From Treponema sp. (lineage in GTDB: Bacteria > Spirochaetota > Spirochaetia > Treponematales > Breznakiellaceae): a DNA stretch of 33,235 bases. This document shows positions 22,888 to 31,428 of the stretch, piece by piece. Each line of letters begins with the position of its first letter. Within the stretch, counting starts at the first letter, position 1. The notes beneath the pieces were generated by a model that saw only the letters and a list, made by a program, of their open reading frames with translations, did not search any database and was not told the DNA's origin. The translations under genes were made by a program, and so were the position numbers. The stretch is taken from positions 1-33,235 of the forward strand of contig JAIROG010000045.1 of NCBI GenBank assembly GCA_031257675.1, written 5' to 3'.

Positions 22888-23552
22888 TTACGGAATGAGC
22901 GCAGAAGTAAGCGGCCCCCAGGGGCCTTTCTTTCCGTCGTTCTCTATCTGCACGGCAAAATATGCCGTCTTTCCGCTGTCCCCAAAGTCAAATTCAATCA
23001 CGTCCTTTTTCCGTTTGGTAAAGAAGGATTTGCGTAAATCATCGGGGCTGGCGGGGGGCGTTTCTCCCGGCGCAACCACGCTGTACCATATCCGATAGCC
23101 TTTATTGGCCGGGTCGGCGGGGCTACCGGTAACGTAGATGATATTTACGCCGAGTTCGTGCCGTCCGACAAGATATGTTTCTATGGTTACCTGCGCTGTG
23201 GGGGGGCCTGATGGGGTGGGAATGGGGTCATAGGGTTTGAGGCCCAGGGAGATATAGTCGGAATCAAGCAAGGGTGGGGATAAAAAATACCGCCGTTTGA
23301 AGTCCCGCATAAAGCTGATCAATGCGTCAAAGGCTTCTTTACACCGGGCGGTGGCTAGGGGGTGCGGGTAGTTTCGTTTTTTGCGGTTTCCAGGGCGGCC
23401 CTGGCGGTATCCCTGTGGGCGGTAAGGTCCGTTATGGCCTGATAGGGGATATTCCAGTCGGTTTGCCTTGTGGTACATACCGTAATCCAGTCATCGGCCA
23501 TTTCCAGTATGGCTTCCCTGCCGTTGGGAAGCCAATCAGTTGATTTAGACAT
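22888..23552 (-). pseudogene. Conserved treponeme-type hypothetical, single frameshift
   Basis: ATG 23552 (GGAGG upstream) reads MSKSTDWLPNGREAILEMAD through LETAKNETTRT, then meets a stop at a five-C run (about 23359). The next frame carries on PLATARCKEAFDALIS, MRDFKRRYFLSPPLLDSD, GLKPYDPIPTPSGPP, and a C-terminal beta-rich domain (YRIWYSVVAPGETPP ... AVQIENDGKKGPWGPL). One more C would restore a single protein of about 221 aa. The C-terminal half resembles a fibronectin-III-like beta sandwich; function unknown. Array B begins directly upstream of its start. It may be phase variable, a fresh pseudogene or a sequence error. Confidence 0.7.
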
Positions 23553-23584
23553 ATTTCCTCCTAAAATCTTTTATAGGCTTTTAA

Positions 23585-23803
23585 GCTGATTCATGTTGAA
23601 TCAGCCAATGGTGAACTTGAATCAGCCCCCGATCAGGGCGAATCTGCCTCCGATCAAAGTGAATCAGCCCCCGATCGGGATGAATCTGCCAACAGTCAAG
23701 GCAAATCTGCCAACGGTCAGGGTGAATCAGCCTCCGGTTAAGGTAAATCAGCCAACGGCCAAGTTGAATCAGTCTCCGGTTAGGGTAAATCTGCCAACGG
23801 GGA
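23585..23803. repeat. 21-bp degenerate tandem array B
   Basis: Ten units of 21 bp start at 23599 and every 21 bp to 23788. The plus-strand consensus is AATC(A/T)GCCNNCGGTNANGGTG. The plus strand reads seven-residue repeats (NQPPVKV, NLPTVRV) and the minus strand also stays open, yet neither has a good translation start. The end near the gene start is capped by an inverted copy of the core: GCTGATTC/GAATCAGC at 23585-23605. Same period and similar core as array A (6791-6989), and likewise located upstream of a minus-strand gene (start 23552). Confidence 0.9.
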
Positions 23804-24401
23804 GCGTGGATGCGGTTGTATGGGGTTTTGGGGCGTTTCGGCGCTGGTTTTAAGGGGTTGACACGCCGTCTTTTATATACAATATAATCGTGAGCCGGGG
23901 CAAAGTCTACGACTTTGCCTTGGCGTAGTCTGTTTTTATACCAGCCTTTGTCAAAAGCATAGAAATATTGTAGTAAATACGGAAAATTTGTCAATGGCTT
24001 CTAAAAGAGTGAAAAAATGACACATTTTGGGGGCGGTGGGTGGGCGAAGCCCACTCTCCGCCCCTTGTGATAATGCTTCTTGGGAGTTTGGGGTAAATTC
24101 CAGGCGGCATGGAGTCCGCCTGCGTAGGCTAATTTGGGGGCAAAAAAACTTTGCTTTTAGGGTGTTTTGGGGATGTTTTTTGATTTTATGTAACATGTAA
24201 TAAGGGTTATCGAAGCGAGCTGTACTATAGCTTGAGCCGCCCTTGATACTACGGCGGGTTATGCAATAATTTTTTATTCTATTATTTACAAATACCTTTT
24301 TAATTATATATTCTGAATTTTTTAGATATTTTTATTTTCTATACATTATTTTATCTTTTAATTTTTTATTTTATTTTCCCAACCAATTCAAAACCAATTG
24401 C
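23804..24401. other. Intergenic with two strong hairpins
   Basis: About 600 bp without a supported gene. It contains GGCAAAGTC-TAC-GACTTTGCC at 23899-23919 (T run 12 nt later) and a long GC-rich hairpin at 24029-24064 (GGGGCGG...CCGCCCC with GTGGGC-GAA-GCCCAC at the tip). A smaller one is AGGCGG/CCGCCT near 24102-24121. The last 150 bp are very AT-rich. It could hold a structured RNA, but I cannot assign one. Confidence 0.45.
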
Positions 24402-24526
24402 GCATAACGTTCCGGCTGTTTACGGCGTTTGTGGCGGAGAGAAACCGCACAAAGTCCGTAGGCCGCTGCGGTTTTTCGTAGCCCGATCCGCCTACTGGCG
24501 GCGAAGCGCATACAATCCTGTTATGT
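24402..24526 (-). other. attC-like recombination site (125 bp)
   Basis: Complementary ends GCATAAC (24402-24408) and GTTATGT (24520-24526) enclose self-complementary stretches (GTGGCGGAGAGAAACCGCAC; GATCCGCCTACTGGCGG). The stop codon of the minus-strand P13-like gene (TAA, 24521-24523) lies inside the right end, the usual layout of an integron cassette. About 90% identical by eye to 20878-21002. Confidence 0.65.
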
Positions 24527-25042
24527 GTCATTTGGCCGTACCTTATTATAATTCATTTGGAATTTAAGATTTACCGCGCGGGTTAAACCAACATTACCAT
24601 TCAAATCAAACGACGGCGCCATTGCAACATTCAATTCTTCCATTTTACTTGCAAAAGTAAATGGCCTGATAAATTCAAATATTCTTGTTCCAAGTAAAAC
24701 AGCAAAACCTCCCATCATCATAAGCAACATGCCTTTTGCTTCGCTTTCGGTAAGTTGGACATCTGATACAGCAAATCTTACATACGGAACACAAAAAAGG
24801 CAAATGCCACCAACTTCTCCAACTGTTCCAATTACACCACCCAGAATATCCCCTTGAGCATAAGAACCGATTCCAAATCCAAAAAGTACGTTTAAGGCGA
24901 ATGCCTCCCATTTCCTTACCTCTGCTTTGCGGTGATCTTTCCCACCCGCATTATTGTTTGCCAGCCCATGCAAATCTCTCGCTCCACTGGATAAGACTCT
25001 TGTCTGCGGCCGCCCGTGTTTTGGGACAAGACCTTCCGGCAA
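24521..25042 (-). CDS. P13-like spirochaetal porin, N-terminally truncated
   Basis: The core from about residue 43 on (KWEAFALNVLFGFGIGSYAQ, then GDILGGVIGTVGEVGGICLF) matches my memory of the P13 outer-membrane protein family first described in Borrelia, with several hydrophobic segments and a C-terminal VNLKFQMNYNK strand. The expected signal peptide is missing. The N-terminal 40 residues (MPEGLVPKHGRPQTR...) look out of place and probably derive from unrelated or shifted sequence. Likely a truncated gene, perhaps not expressed. It sits on the cassette side of the attC-like site at 24402-24526. Confidence 0.55.
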   Translation of the reverse strand: MPEGLVPKHGRPQTRVLSSGARDLHGLANNNAGGKDHRKAEVRKWEAFALNVLFGFGIGSYAQGDILGGVIGTVGEVGGICLFCVPYVRFAVSDVQLTESEAKGMLLMMMGGFAVLLGTRIFEFIRPFTFASKMEELNVAMAPSFDLNGNVGLTRAVNLKFQMNYNKVRPNDT

Positions 25043-25069
25043 AACAACGCCCTTAAATTCCCGCTTGTG

Positions 25070-26325
25070 AAAGATGATTGTATATGAAGTCCGCTACATC
25101 CGCTTTGCGCCCCGTTGTTTGTCTCCCGCCCCAACGATGCGGCGAGGTTGTCTACACCGCAACCGGGGCGATCCAGAATTTCACGAACGCGAATATCAAA
25201 GACAACTATATAACAGCTTTGGACTCAAGAGACACGGCCCAAAATCAGACTGTCATTCGCGGACAGCATATCGGCGATCTACGACAACGGAAATCCGAAA
25301 CTGGAAGTTAAAAGTCCTATGCAATTGGCCGGCAATGTCAATTGTAGCGAGTTTGCAAAAATACAAACTGCGGCCGGAAAAATATATGCCGATGAGACAT
25401 TGCGACTCAGTGAAAATAATAGAGAAATAACGCCAGCTAATTTCTTGGACGCTTATGTCAAGCGCGGCTTCGATTTGGACGGCAATAACAACTTCTTTCC
25501 GAAACCCGGAAATAGATCCGCAAATACCGGAAGCGAACTTTCCAAGCGAACTTTCCCTTGATATCACCGGCACGGACTCCTCTGGGACATCTACCGGCTC
25601 TACGAGCGCTATCGTGCCGCCGGGAAGCTTAACAACTTGACGCCATTCGCGCGCCGCGAATATTACCGCCGCCAGCGGACTCTACGGCGCCAACAACAAA
25701 CCCTCCGATTCTTTCCATACAAGGCGAATGGAGATGACCTTCACGGCCGGCTTCAAGGGTTTTGAGACCATTTGCGAAGACAACGGAAATTGGTCATGGC
25801 CGTATACTACGATGAATGTCAAAACCTTAGTTACGAAAAGGGAAGCGTAGCCTCGCCGCGCAACATCCAGACCACATGCCTCGACTTGCGCGATTTGACG
25901 CCGTACGAAACACGGCTAGTGATCAGATGCTACGGACCGCGAAGTCGCTTTCAGTTCGTTAATCGCCGCGCCGCAGACATCTGAGAATAGATATTTGGAT
26001 TACGACGCCGGCTGCTATGTCGACAATGGCGTAGCAAAGGTGATTCCTACGGGGAAGTCAATATTACGCCAGCAAACAAACCAGTTCCAGCTATGGGGGG
26101 TTTTGGGCTTACAAGGATGAGTCAAAGGAAATCCGCCGGGAGACAAGGTGGATATTCAGCCTCCTTCCATTGCAATTAAACCTTGCATGCGCCAAAACCC
26201 CGCTCTATTCACGCTGGACAGCCCGGTCTTCCCCGCCGTTGTCAACGACAGGCATCAGGCTTCCGGCGGGCGAGGGATGCGCCGCTTGCAACGGACGGCG
26301 CGAAGGCTTTAACCCCCACAGAGAA
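25070..26325 (+). pseudogene. Heavily decayed plus-strand gene of unknown family
   Basis: Protein-like blocks occur in all three plus frames in sequence. Examples are YTATGAIQNFTNANIKDNYI (about 25159-25219), QLAGNVNCSEFAKIQTAAG then RLSENNREITPANFLDAYV (25322-25510), SELSLDITGTDSSGTSTGS (about 25545-25610), FTAGFKGFETICEDNGNWSW (about 25740-25800), and SENRYLDYDAGCYVDNGVAK (about 25980-26040). Asn/Thr/Ser-rich composition suggests an exported or surface protein. Many frameshifts and stops exclude function. I do not recognise the family. Confidence 0.5.
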
Positions 26326-27960
26326 TCAATACCCATCTGACAGGGCGCGGTTCACATCCCGTTGGTAAAGCTCCTGATAGGCGAAGCTGCGGGTCTTGAG
26401 CTTTTCTTTAATGGGCTGAGCGAAAGGCATATAACGCCAGAAAAGGCCCCGCAATTCCTTGTCGAGTCTCTGGGTGCCTTCGCTTTCTTTGGTTATCCAT
26501 ATAATGTAGTCGTCTATAAAGGCTTCTTTTACATCGCCTTTCAGTTTTTTTTCGGTGAACCACTGGTAATAATAGCCGGTCAACCCCTCTTCCATCCAGC
26601 GATACGAAGCTTTCTCCTTAGCGACCTGCCAGCGCAGATCCGCTATAGCTGAAAGCACGGCGACCTGTAGATTTTTGGGATACATGGGAATAGCGATACG
26701 CGCCCTGCTGGATGCGCGGTTGTAGGGGTCAAAAGGTTCCCAGCAAACACCCATATCACCATAATTCGGCAACAGCAACACATAGGGGACGATGCGGTTC
26801 AACTTGTTGCGGTAGAGGCGGCAAAAGGCTTCCGGGTCTATGCCCTCTATCCACGCAAGCTGGGCGATCACGTTTTCACGGATGCCGATCTCATTGGCGC
26901 CGCTATGGAAGTACTCCTTTGTCAAAATTGGAAAATGATTTCCCTGCCTGCCCACAGACATTTTGGACATCTGCCGTACTGTCTCAAATTCCGCGTCAAT
27001 GGCTTTCATATCGGCTCCTGACGCTTCTTTCTCGGCGATGACCTTCGCCCGCAACCCGTCTCTTTCATATTGAATTTGTGCAAGCTCCTTATACAGGGAT
27101 GCCATATCATGATCAACTTTAGAAAGATACACCAGCGCCTCATGAAGTATAGTGAAGTACCCTTTTTGCTTCACACTATAACATTCGCTTGCATCCGGCG
27201 CTTTTCTGGAAGGTTGGTGCTGCATAATCACATCAACCATCTCGGGCAGGCTTTGCTCCTTCCGCCTCCGTTCCAATGTCCTACTCTTGAGCAGGTTTTT
27301 TACCCCTTCAATTTTACCCTCAGCCTTTTCCAGCAACTGTTTCTGATGCGCATTACTAGCGGATTTGGCAATCTTAACCTCATCGGAAGCCGAATTTCGA
27401 ATCTCGCCGCCACCCACAGCTTTGAACCATTCGTCCAAGTAATAAACCGGCAAATCGTACTCATTCTCTATAATGATCTTGGAAAAAAGCGTCCTCTGCT
27501 CCGCGTTAAGCAGTTGGGGATGCAGTATCCCATACCGTAGCAAAAACCGTTTGGGTTCCGGAAGGGCGCCGGCGGTTCGCCGCGCTACAGAGTGGATAAT
27601 CTCCCAGAATAAGGGAATGAGTTGCTGACGGAAGACACTCCTGTCTTTAGGGTCTTTCGCCGCAGTATATTTTTGCATGGTATTGTGCAAACGTGTACCC
27701 TCTTCACCCGCGCTGGAAACAGCTTCCTTGTAATATGCCAGCGGTTCATCAAACGCCGTGATTGGACTATCGGCGAAACGTTTTGTAATTTGGGGAAAAC
27801 TCTCCGCATTTAAATTACCTTCCGCCGTTTCGCTCCTGTCATCGGCTTCCTGACCAACTCTTGAGACCGCATCCTCGGCAACGAAAGCTTCATCTTGCAA
27901 CGTTGCGGAATTGTCTAACAAAGCGGCAAGTTCGAGCGCCAATTCATCATTAACAGTCAT
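26326..27960 (-). CDS. Large cytoplasmic protein of unknown function
   Basis: 544 aa from ATG 27960 (AGAAGG 5 nt upstream); the frame opens further up but only through an Ile/Lys-rich stretch. No signal peptide or membrane segment. The N-terminal 60 residues are acidic and low in structure. The middle (about 230-330) is charged and probably coiled coil (KQLLEKAEGKIEGVKNLLKS, and LYKELAQIQYERDGLRAKVI). The C-terminal 200 residues are aromatic-rich and well folded in appearance (YVLLLPNYGDMGVCWEPFD; YRWMEEGLTGYYYQWF). I do not recognise the family; it resembles large treponemal hypothetical proteins. Stands alone between decayed regions yet is intact, which argues that it is under selection. 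Confidence 0.7.
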   Translation of the reverse strand: MTVNDELALELAALLDNSATLQDEAFVAEDAVSRVGQEADDRSETAEGNLNAESFPQITKRFADSPITAFDEPLAYYKEAVSSAGEEGTRLHNTMQKYTAAKDPKDRSVFRQQLIPLFWEIIHSVARRTAGALPEPKRFLLRYGILHPQLLNAEQRTLFSKIIIENEYDLPVYYLDEWFKAVGGGEIRNSASDEVKIAKSASNAHQKQLLEKAEGKIEGVKNLLKSRTLERRRKEQSLPEMVDVIMQHQPSRKAPDASECYSVKQKGYFTILHEALVYLSKVDHDMASLYKELAQIQYERDGLRAKVIAEKEASGADMKAIDAEFETVRQMSKMSVGRQGNHFPILTKEYFHSGANEIGIRENVIAQLAWIEGIDPEAFCRLYRNKLNRIVPYVLLLPNYGDMGVCWEPFDPYNRASSRARIAIPMYPKNLQVAVLSAIADLRWQVAKEKASYRWMEEGLTGYYYQWFTEKKLKGDVKEAFIDDYIIWITKESEGTQRLDKELRGLFWRYMPFAQPIKEKLKTRSFAYQELYQRDVNRALSDGY

Positions 27961-28434
27961 ACCGACCTTCTTTCTACATAAAAGTTTCTTAATAATTATT
28001 ATAGATAAGATTCGACAGATGTCAAGTTGCAAGTACACCAAGTACGCTTGGATACTGAGAATTTTGCGCCTTGCATCTGCCCGTGATTGCGGACATCTTT
28101 TGAAGGACGGGAGCGTTTTTTAGCCCAAAGCGCATCCTACGCGCCGTGTGACGGTGAGACAGATCGCGCTCTAGACCAGATGGGTTGATTCTTTATACAA
28201 GCGGTTCGCGGATTGAGAAGGCGTGGCGGACGGAACTGTTCTTGTTGCCTGTCTTTCACCGGTTGTGAATGGATTTAGGGAAACCATTATGGGGAATCCT
28301 TGGAAAAACCCGGACGGGCTTCCAGAGGATCCTCGAAGAAAATTGCCAACTCTTTTCTATTCTATATAAAAATCATGCAGATGCAGTTTTCTCCAAGTGT
28401 AAGAAACCTCTAAAAACGAAAAGGAGGTAAAATA
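27961..28434. other. Intergenic, no gene recognised
   Basis: About 470 bp between the divergent 544-aa gene and the lrgB relic. It should contain the promoters for both directions but I see no near-consensus box. No remnant of lrgA, the usual partner of lrgB, could be recognised. Confidence 0.4.
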
Positions 28435-29080
28435 ATGAAAGATTTAATCTCCGCTTCGCTGTTTGGACTGTCGCTGTCTCCGCTTGTTTTTGCAATCTGT
28501 GGAAAGCTTTATGGTAAAACGCGGGCTTTGCGCGTTTTAACCCATCGCTTCTTGCTATTATTGTTATAATTTGCATTTTAAAGCTGGCCGGCGTTGATTA
28601 TGACACTTACAATGAGAGTGAAAAGCCCATTGTCCCTTTTATTACTCCCGCCACAATGACTCTTGCCGTTCCACTTTATAAAAACTTTGAAACGCTTAAA
28701 AACATGCCTTTCAAATTGTATTCTCTATTTTAATCAGCAGTTTTATAAGTGTTATTTTAACAGAAGCGCTTTGCCGCATTTTTAAAGTTAGCGATGAAAC
28801 AACTTTTTCAATATTGCCAAAATCTGTTGCCACCGCAATCTTTGAAGAGCTTTCAGAAAATTATGGGGCATAAGCTCAGCGACTGTCGCTATTGTTGCGC
28901 TTGCCGGCATTTTGACTCGATTATTGCTCCCGTTGTTTTTAAAATATTTAAAATAAAACTGGAGCGGCGCAAGAAGTCGCTCTTGACACGTCCGCTTGTG
29001 CTGTAGGTACAAAGCAAAGCTATTGAGCTTGGTGAGGCGCAAAGCGCCATCTCTAGACTTTCTGTTGGTGTAACTGTGGC
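28435..29080 (+). pseudogene. lrgB: lrgB-like (CidB/LrgB) membrane protein pseudogene
   Basis: A good start (AAAGGAGG before ATG 28435) begins MKDLISASLFGLSLSPLVFA, but the frame fails after about 35 codons. Shifted frames continue the family sequence: FNPSLLAIIVIICILKLAGV then DYDTYNESEKPIVPFITPAT and TLAVPLYKNFETL; ILISSFISVILTEALCRIFK then FSILPKSVATAIFEELSENYG; GISSATVAIVALAGILTRLL; and the hallmark tail SKAIELGEAQSAISRLSVGV. LrgB proteins are antiholin-like membrane proteins affecting murein hydrolase export or pyruvate transport. At least four frameshifts make this non-functional. Confidence 0.85.
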
Positions 29081-29189
29081 CAAACCAAAACTGAAGTGCA
29101 AAAAGGTAAGGCATAGAAAAGGCGTCGTCACATCCGATGGAATGAAGTTGCAAGCAATTCAACGGAGGAATCGGACCGACGGTCCGCCG

Positions 29190-29977
29190 ATGCCTTATAC
29201 GCGCTATACCATAGACGAAAGAAAGCGAACCTCCGGTTGCGAACCTCCGGTTCGGCGCTACAGGCCATGATAGGCATGAGCCTGCCCAAAAACGCTGTCT
29301 CAGTCATTCTGGGCGAAAACCTCAGCGCCGTATGCCGGAAGCTAAACCGGAACAGCGGCGAAGGGATATACACCGGAAGGGAAGCCCGCTATGAAGCGGA
29401 AAGTCGGCGGCGGGAGTCCAAAGACAGCCCGAAAATGAACGATCCTGTTCTCATGGGGATAGTGATGGACTTGTTCAAAAAAGACTGCCCGCCGGACCAA
29501 ACAGCCGGGCGTTTGAAGAGAGATTGCCCTGAAAGGCGGGTGTCCCATGAGACAATTTATCAGTATGTATATCGGGAAACGCCCGGAGAACCCGGATTGA
29601 AGGGTCATTTCAGGCGTCCGCGTCCGTACCGGCCTAAAAGGACTGGGAAAAAAGAGCGGCGCGGACAGATTCCCGAACGGAACAGAATAGAAAACCGTTC
29701 GGCTGTCGTGGATGAGGCGGACCTTCGGTCCGAGGGTTCGTATCGGAGATTGAGAAGGGGATGCGGTTGAGGGAGCAGGGATTAAACGAACGCACGAATG
29801 GGCTTATCAGGCGGTATCCGCCCAAAAGACATCGTTTGATAATCAGACCCAGAGGCGGCTTGATAGGATTACAGCCAAAATCAATAGTATCTTGACACTC
29901 ATCGTCCTCGTAAGGCTTTAGGCTATCGGACGCCTCACGAGGTCTTTTCAGAGCGAAAATTCGCGTTTCAGATTTGA
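29190..29977 (+). pseudogene. IS30-family transposase remnant with core deletion
   Basis: The N-terminal helix-turn-helix part appears in two frames: MPYTRYTIDERKR, then GMSLPKNAVSVILGENLSAV and CRKLNRNSGEGIY. It is followed by the typical SPEQ-type linker (CPPDQTAGRLKRDCPERRVS HETIYQYVY, with a display break) and RRPRPYRPKRTGKK. At about 29705 the sequence jumps to fragments of the far C-terminus, ERTNGLIRRYPPK, then HRPRKALGYRTPHEVFSERK ending at TGA 29977. The DDE catalytic centre is missing. A 14-bp direct duplication, CGAACCTCCGGTT, occurs at about 29226-29254. The IS ends are not certain. Confidence 0.8.
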
Positions 29978-30357
29978 GCTGGCGACGGTGTTATAACTGT
30001 CGCTATACTTCCGATTTGCATTAAAATATTAGACATGCCATTCTAACAAAAGCAAAATGAGCTTTACCGCTCGCTTTATACCCACGTATGGACTGGAACG
30101 GGGCTTGCGGCATACAATAGCGGTTTTTGTGTAGCTTCCGGCGTTTCATCTAAAGAGGGCGCGAAGGTGTACGGGGGGCTGACGCGGGGCGAATCGTCAT
30201 TTTTCTCGGTTGTTCAAGCGTGAAATCCCATTTTTCCTCTTGCATAAATAAATGAAAATGATTTATTATACTTTCTAATTCCCGTTGCGGGAAGGAGCGC
30301 GGACATCAGTTCGTGACATTTACATGCGCGGTGGAACGCCGCATTATAGGAGCGAGA
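29978..30357. other. Intergenic upstream of potD
   Basis: About 380 bp with no supported gene. An imperfect palindrome GCGACGGT-GTTATA-ACTGTCGC lies at 29982-30003, just after the IS30 relic, and may be one of its ends. The remainder shows no clear promoter; potD's ribosome site TAGGAG is at about 30347-30352. Confidence 0.4.
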
Positions 30358-31428
30358 ATGAAAAAGACTGGGTTCCTGTTTATTGCCATTATAGCGCTTC
30401 TGACAAGTTGCCAGAAAAAAAACGGCGATACGCGGACGGCTGACGGAGGAGAGCCGTCTAAAAGGCTCTACATTTACAACTGGACGTATTACACGCCGGA
30501 TTCGGTCATCCAGAAGTTTGAGGCGGAGTACGGAGTTACGGTGGTGTATGATGAGTTCGCCTCGAATGAAGACATGTACGCAAAGATCCAAGCCGGCGGC
30601 AGCGGGTACGACATTTTGTTTCCTTCGGGCGATTACGTGTCCATTATGGCAAAGCAGGGTATGCTCGAAAAGATCGACAGGTCGAAACTGGCAAATCTCG
30701 GCAATATTGATCCGCTGGTACTTGAAAAAGCGACCTATGATCCGGACATGGAGTACAGCGTTCCGTACTATTGGGGGGCGTCCGGCATAGCGGTCAACAC
30801 GTCGAAAGTTCCTGATTTTGAGCGATCATGGAATATATTCAGCCGCGCCGATCTCAAAGGGCGCATGACCATGCTGGACGATATGCGGGAAGTCATGGGA
30901 GACGCGCTTGTTTACCTCGGACATTCGGTCAATTCGAGCGATCCAGCCGAAATTGAAGCGGCGAAGAATCTGATAAACACGTCGTGGAAGCCAAACCTCG
31001 TCAAATTTGACGCCGAGTCGTTTGGCAAGGGGTTTGCCAACGGCGACTTCTGGGTGGTGCAAGGATACGCCGAAGTGGTTTTTGAAGAAATCGCCGACAA
31101 CGAAGAGCTTAAAAACAACACGGTCTTTTTTATTCCAGAGCAGGGAGGTCCCGCCTACATCGACAGCATGTGCATCCTGAAAGGAGCGCGGAACCTGTAT
31201 CTCGCGTATAAATTCATCGACTTTATCCACCGCCCCGAAATTTACGCGGAATTCGCCGATTATTTCGGGTTCCCCGCTACCGCGAATGTTCCGGCGCGTC
31301 AATACCAGAAGGTCGCGCCCTATTACCAAGCCCACGATTTGGTGAACACCGAATTGAAAGACGACCTCGGCGAGGCGCTTGAGCTTTACAATGACGCATG
31401 GTTCAATTCGATTAGGATCAGCGAATAA
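30358..31428 (+). CDS. potD: Spermidine/putrescine ABC transporter substrate-binding lipoprotein
   Basis: 356-aa periplasmic polyamine-binding protein. The signal peptide MKKTGFLFIAIIALLTSC ends in a lipobox (LTSC), so it is a lipoprotein. Family features are RLYIYNWTYYTPDSVIQKFE at the mature N-terminus, GYDILFPSGDYV, YYWGASGIAVNT and GGPAYIDSMCILKGARN (acidic Asp of the polyamine pocket). Ribosome site TAGGAG 5-6 nt before ATG 30358; the frame is open further upstream but without a signal peptide. The usual potABC permease/ATPase genes are not beside it, so it must work with a transporter encoded elsewhere. Its 3' end overlaps the convergent deoC gene by 11 bp. Confidence 0.92.
   Translation: MKKTGFLFIAIIALLTSCQKKNGDTRTADGGEPSKRLYIYNWTYYTPDSVIQKFEAEYGVTVVYDEFASNEDMYAKIQAGGSGYDILFPSGDYVSIMAKQGMLEKIDRSKLANLGNIDPLVLEKATYDPDMEYSVPYYWGASGIAVNTSKVPDFERSWNIFSRADLKGRMTMLDDMREVMGDALVYLGHSVNSSDPAEIEAAKNLINTSWKPNLVKFDAESFGKGFANGDFWVVQGYAEVVFEEIADNEELKNNTVFFIPEQGGPAYIDSMCILKGARNLYLAYKFIDFIHRPEIYAEFADYFGFPATANVPARQYQKVAPYYQAHDLVNTELKDDLGEALELYNDAWFNSIRISE

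Noticed and set aside
23593-23853. Plus-strand ORF of NQPPVKV-type repeats and the overlapping minus-strand ORF to 23994
   Set aside because: Both strands are open across the repeat array, so neither is evidence for translation; no good start site and no conserved flanking domain.
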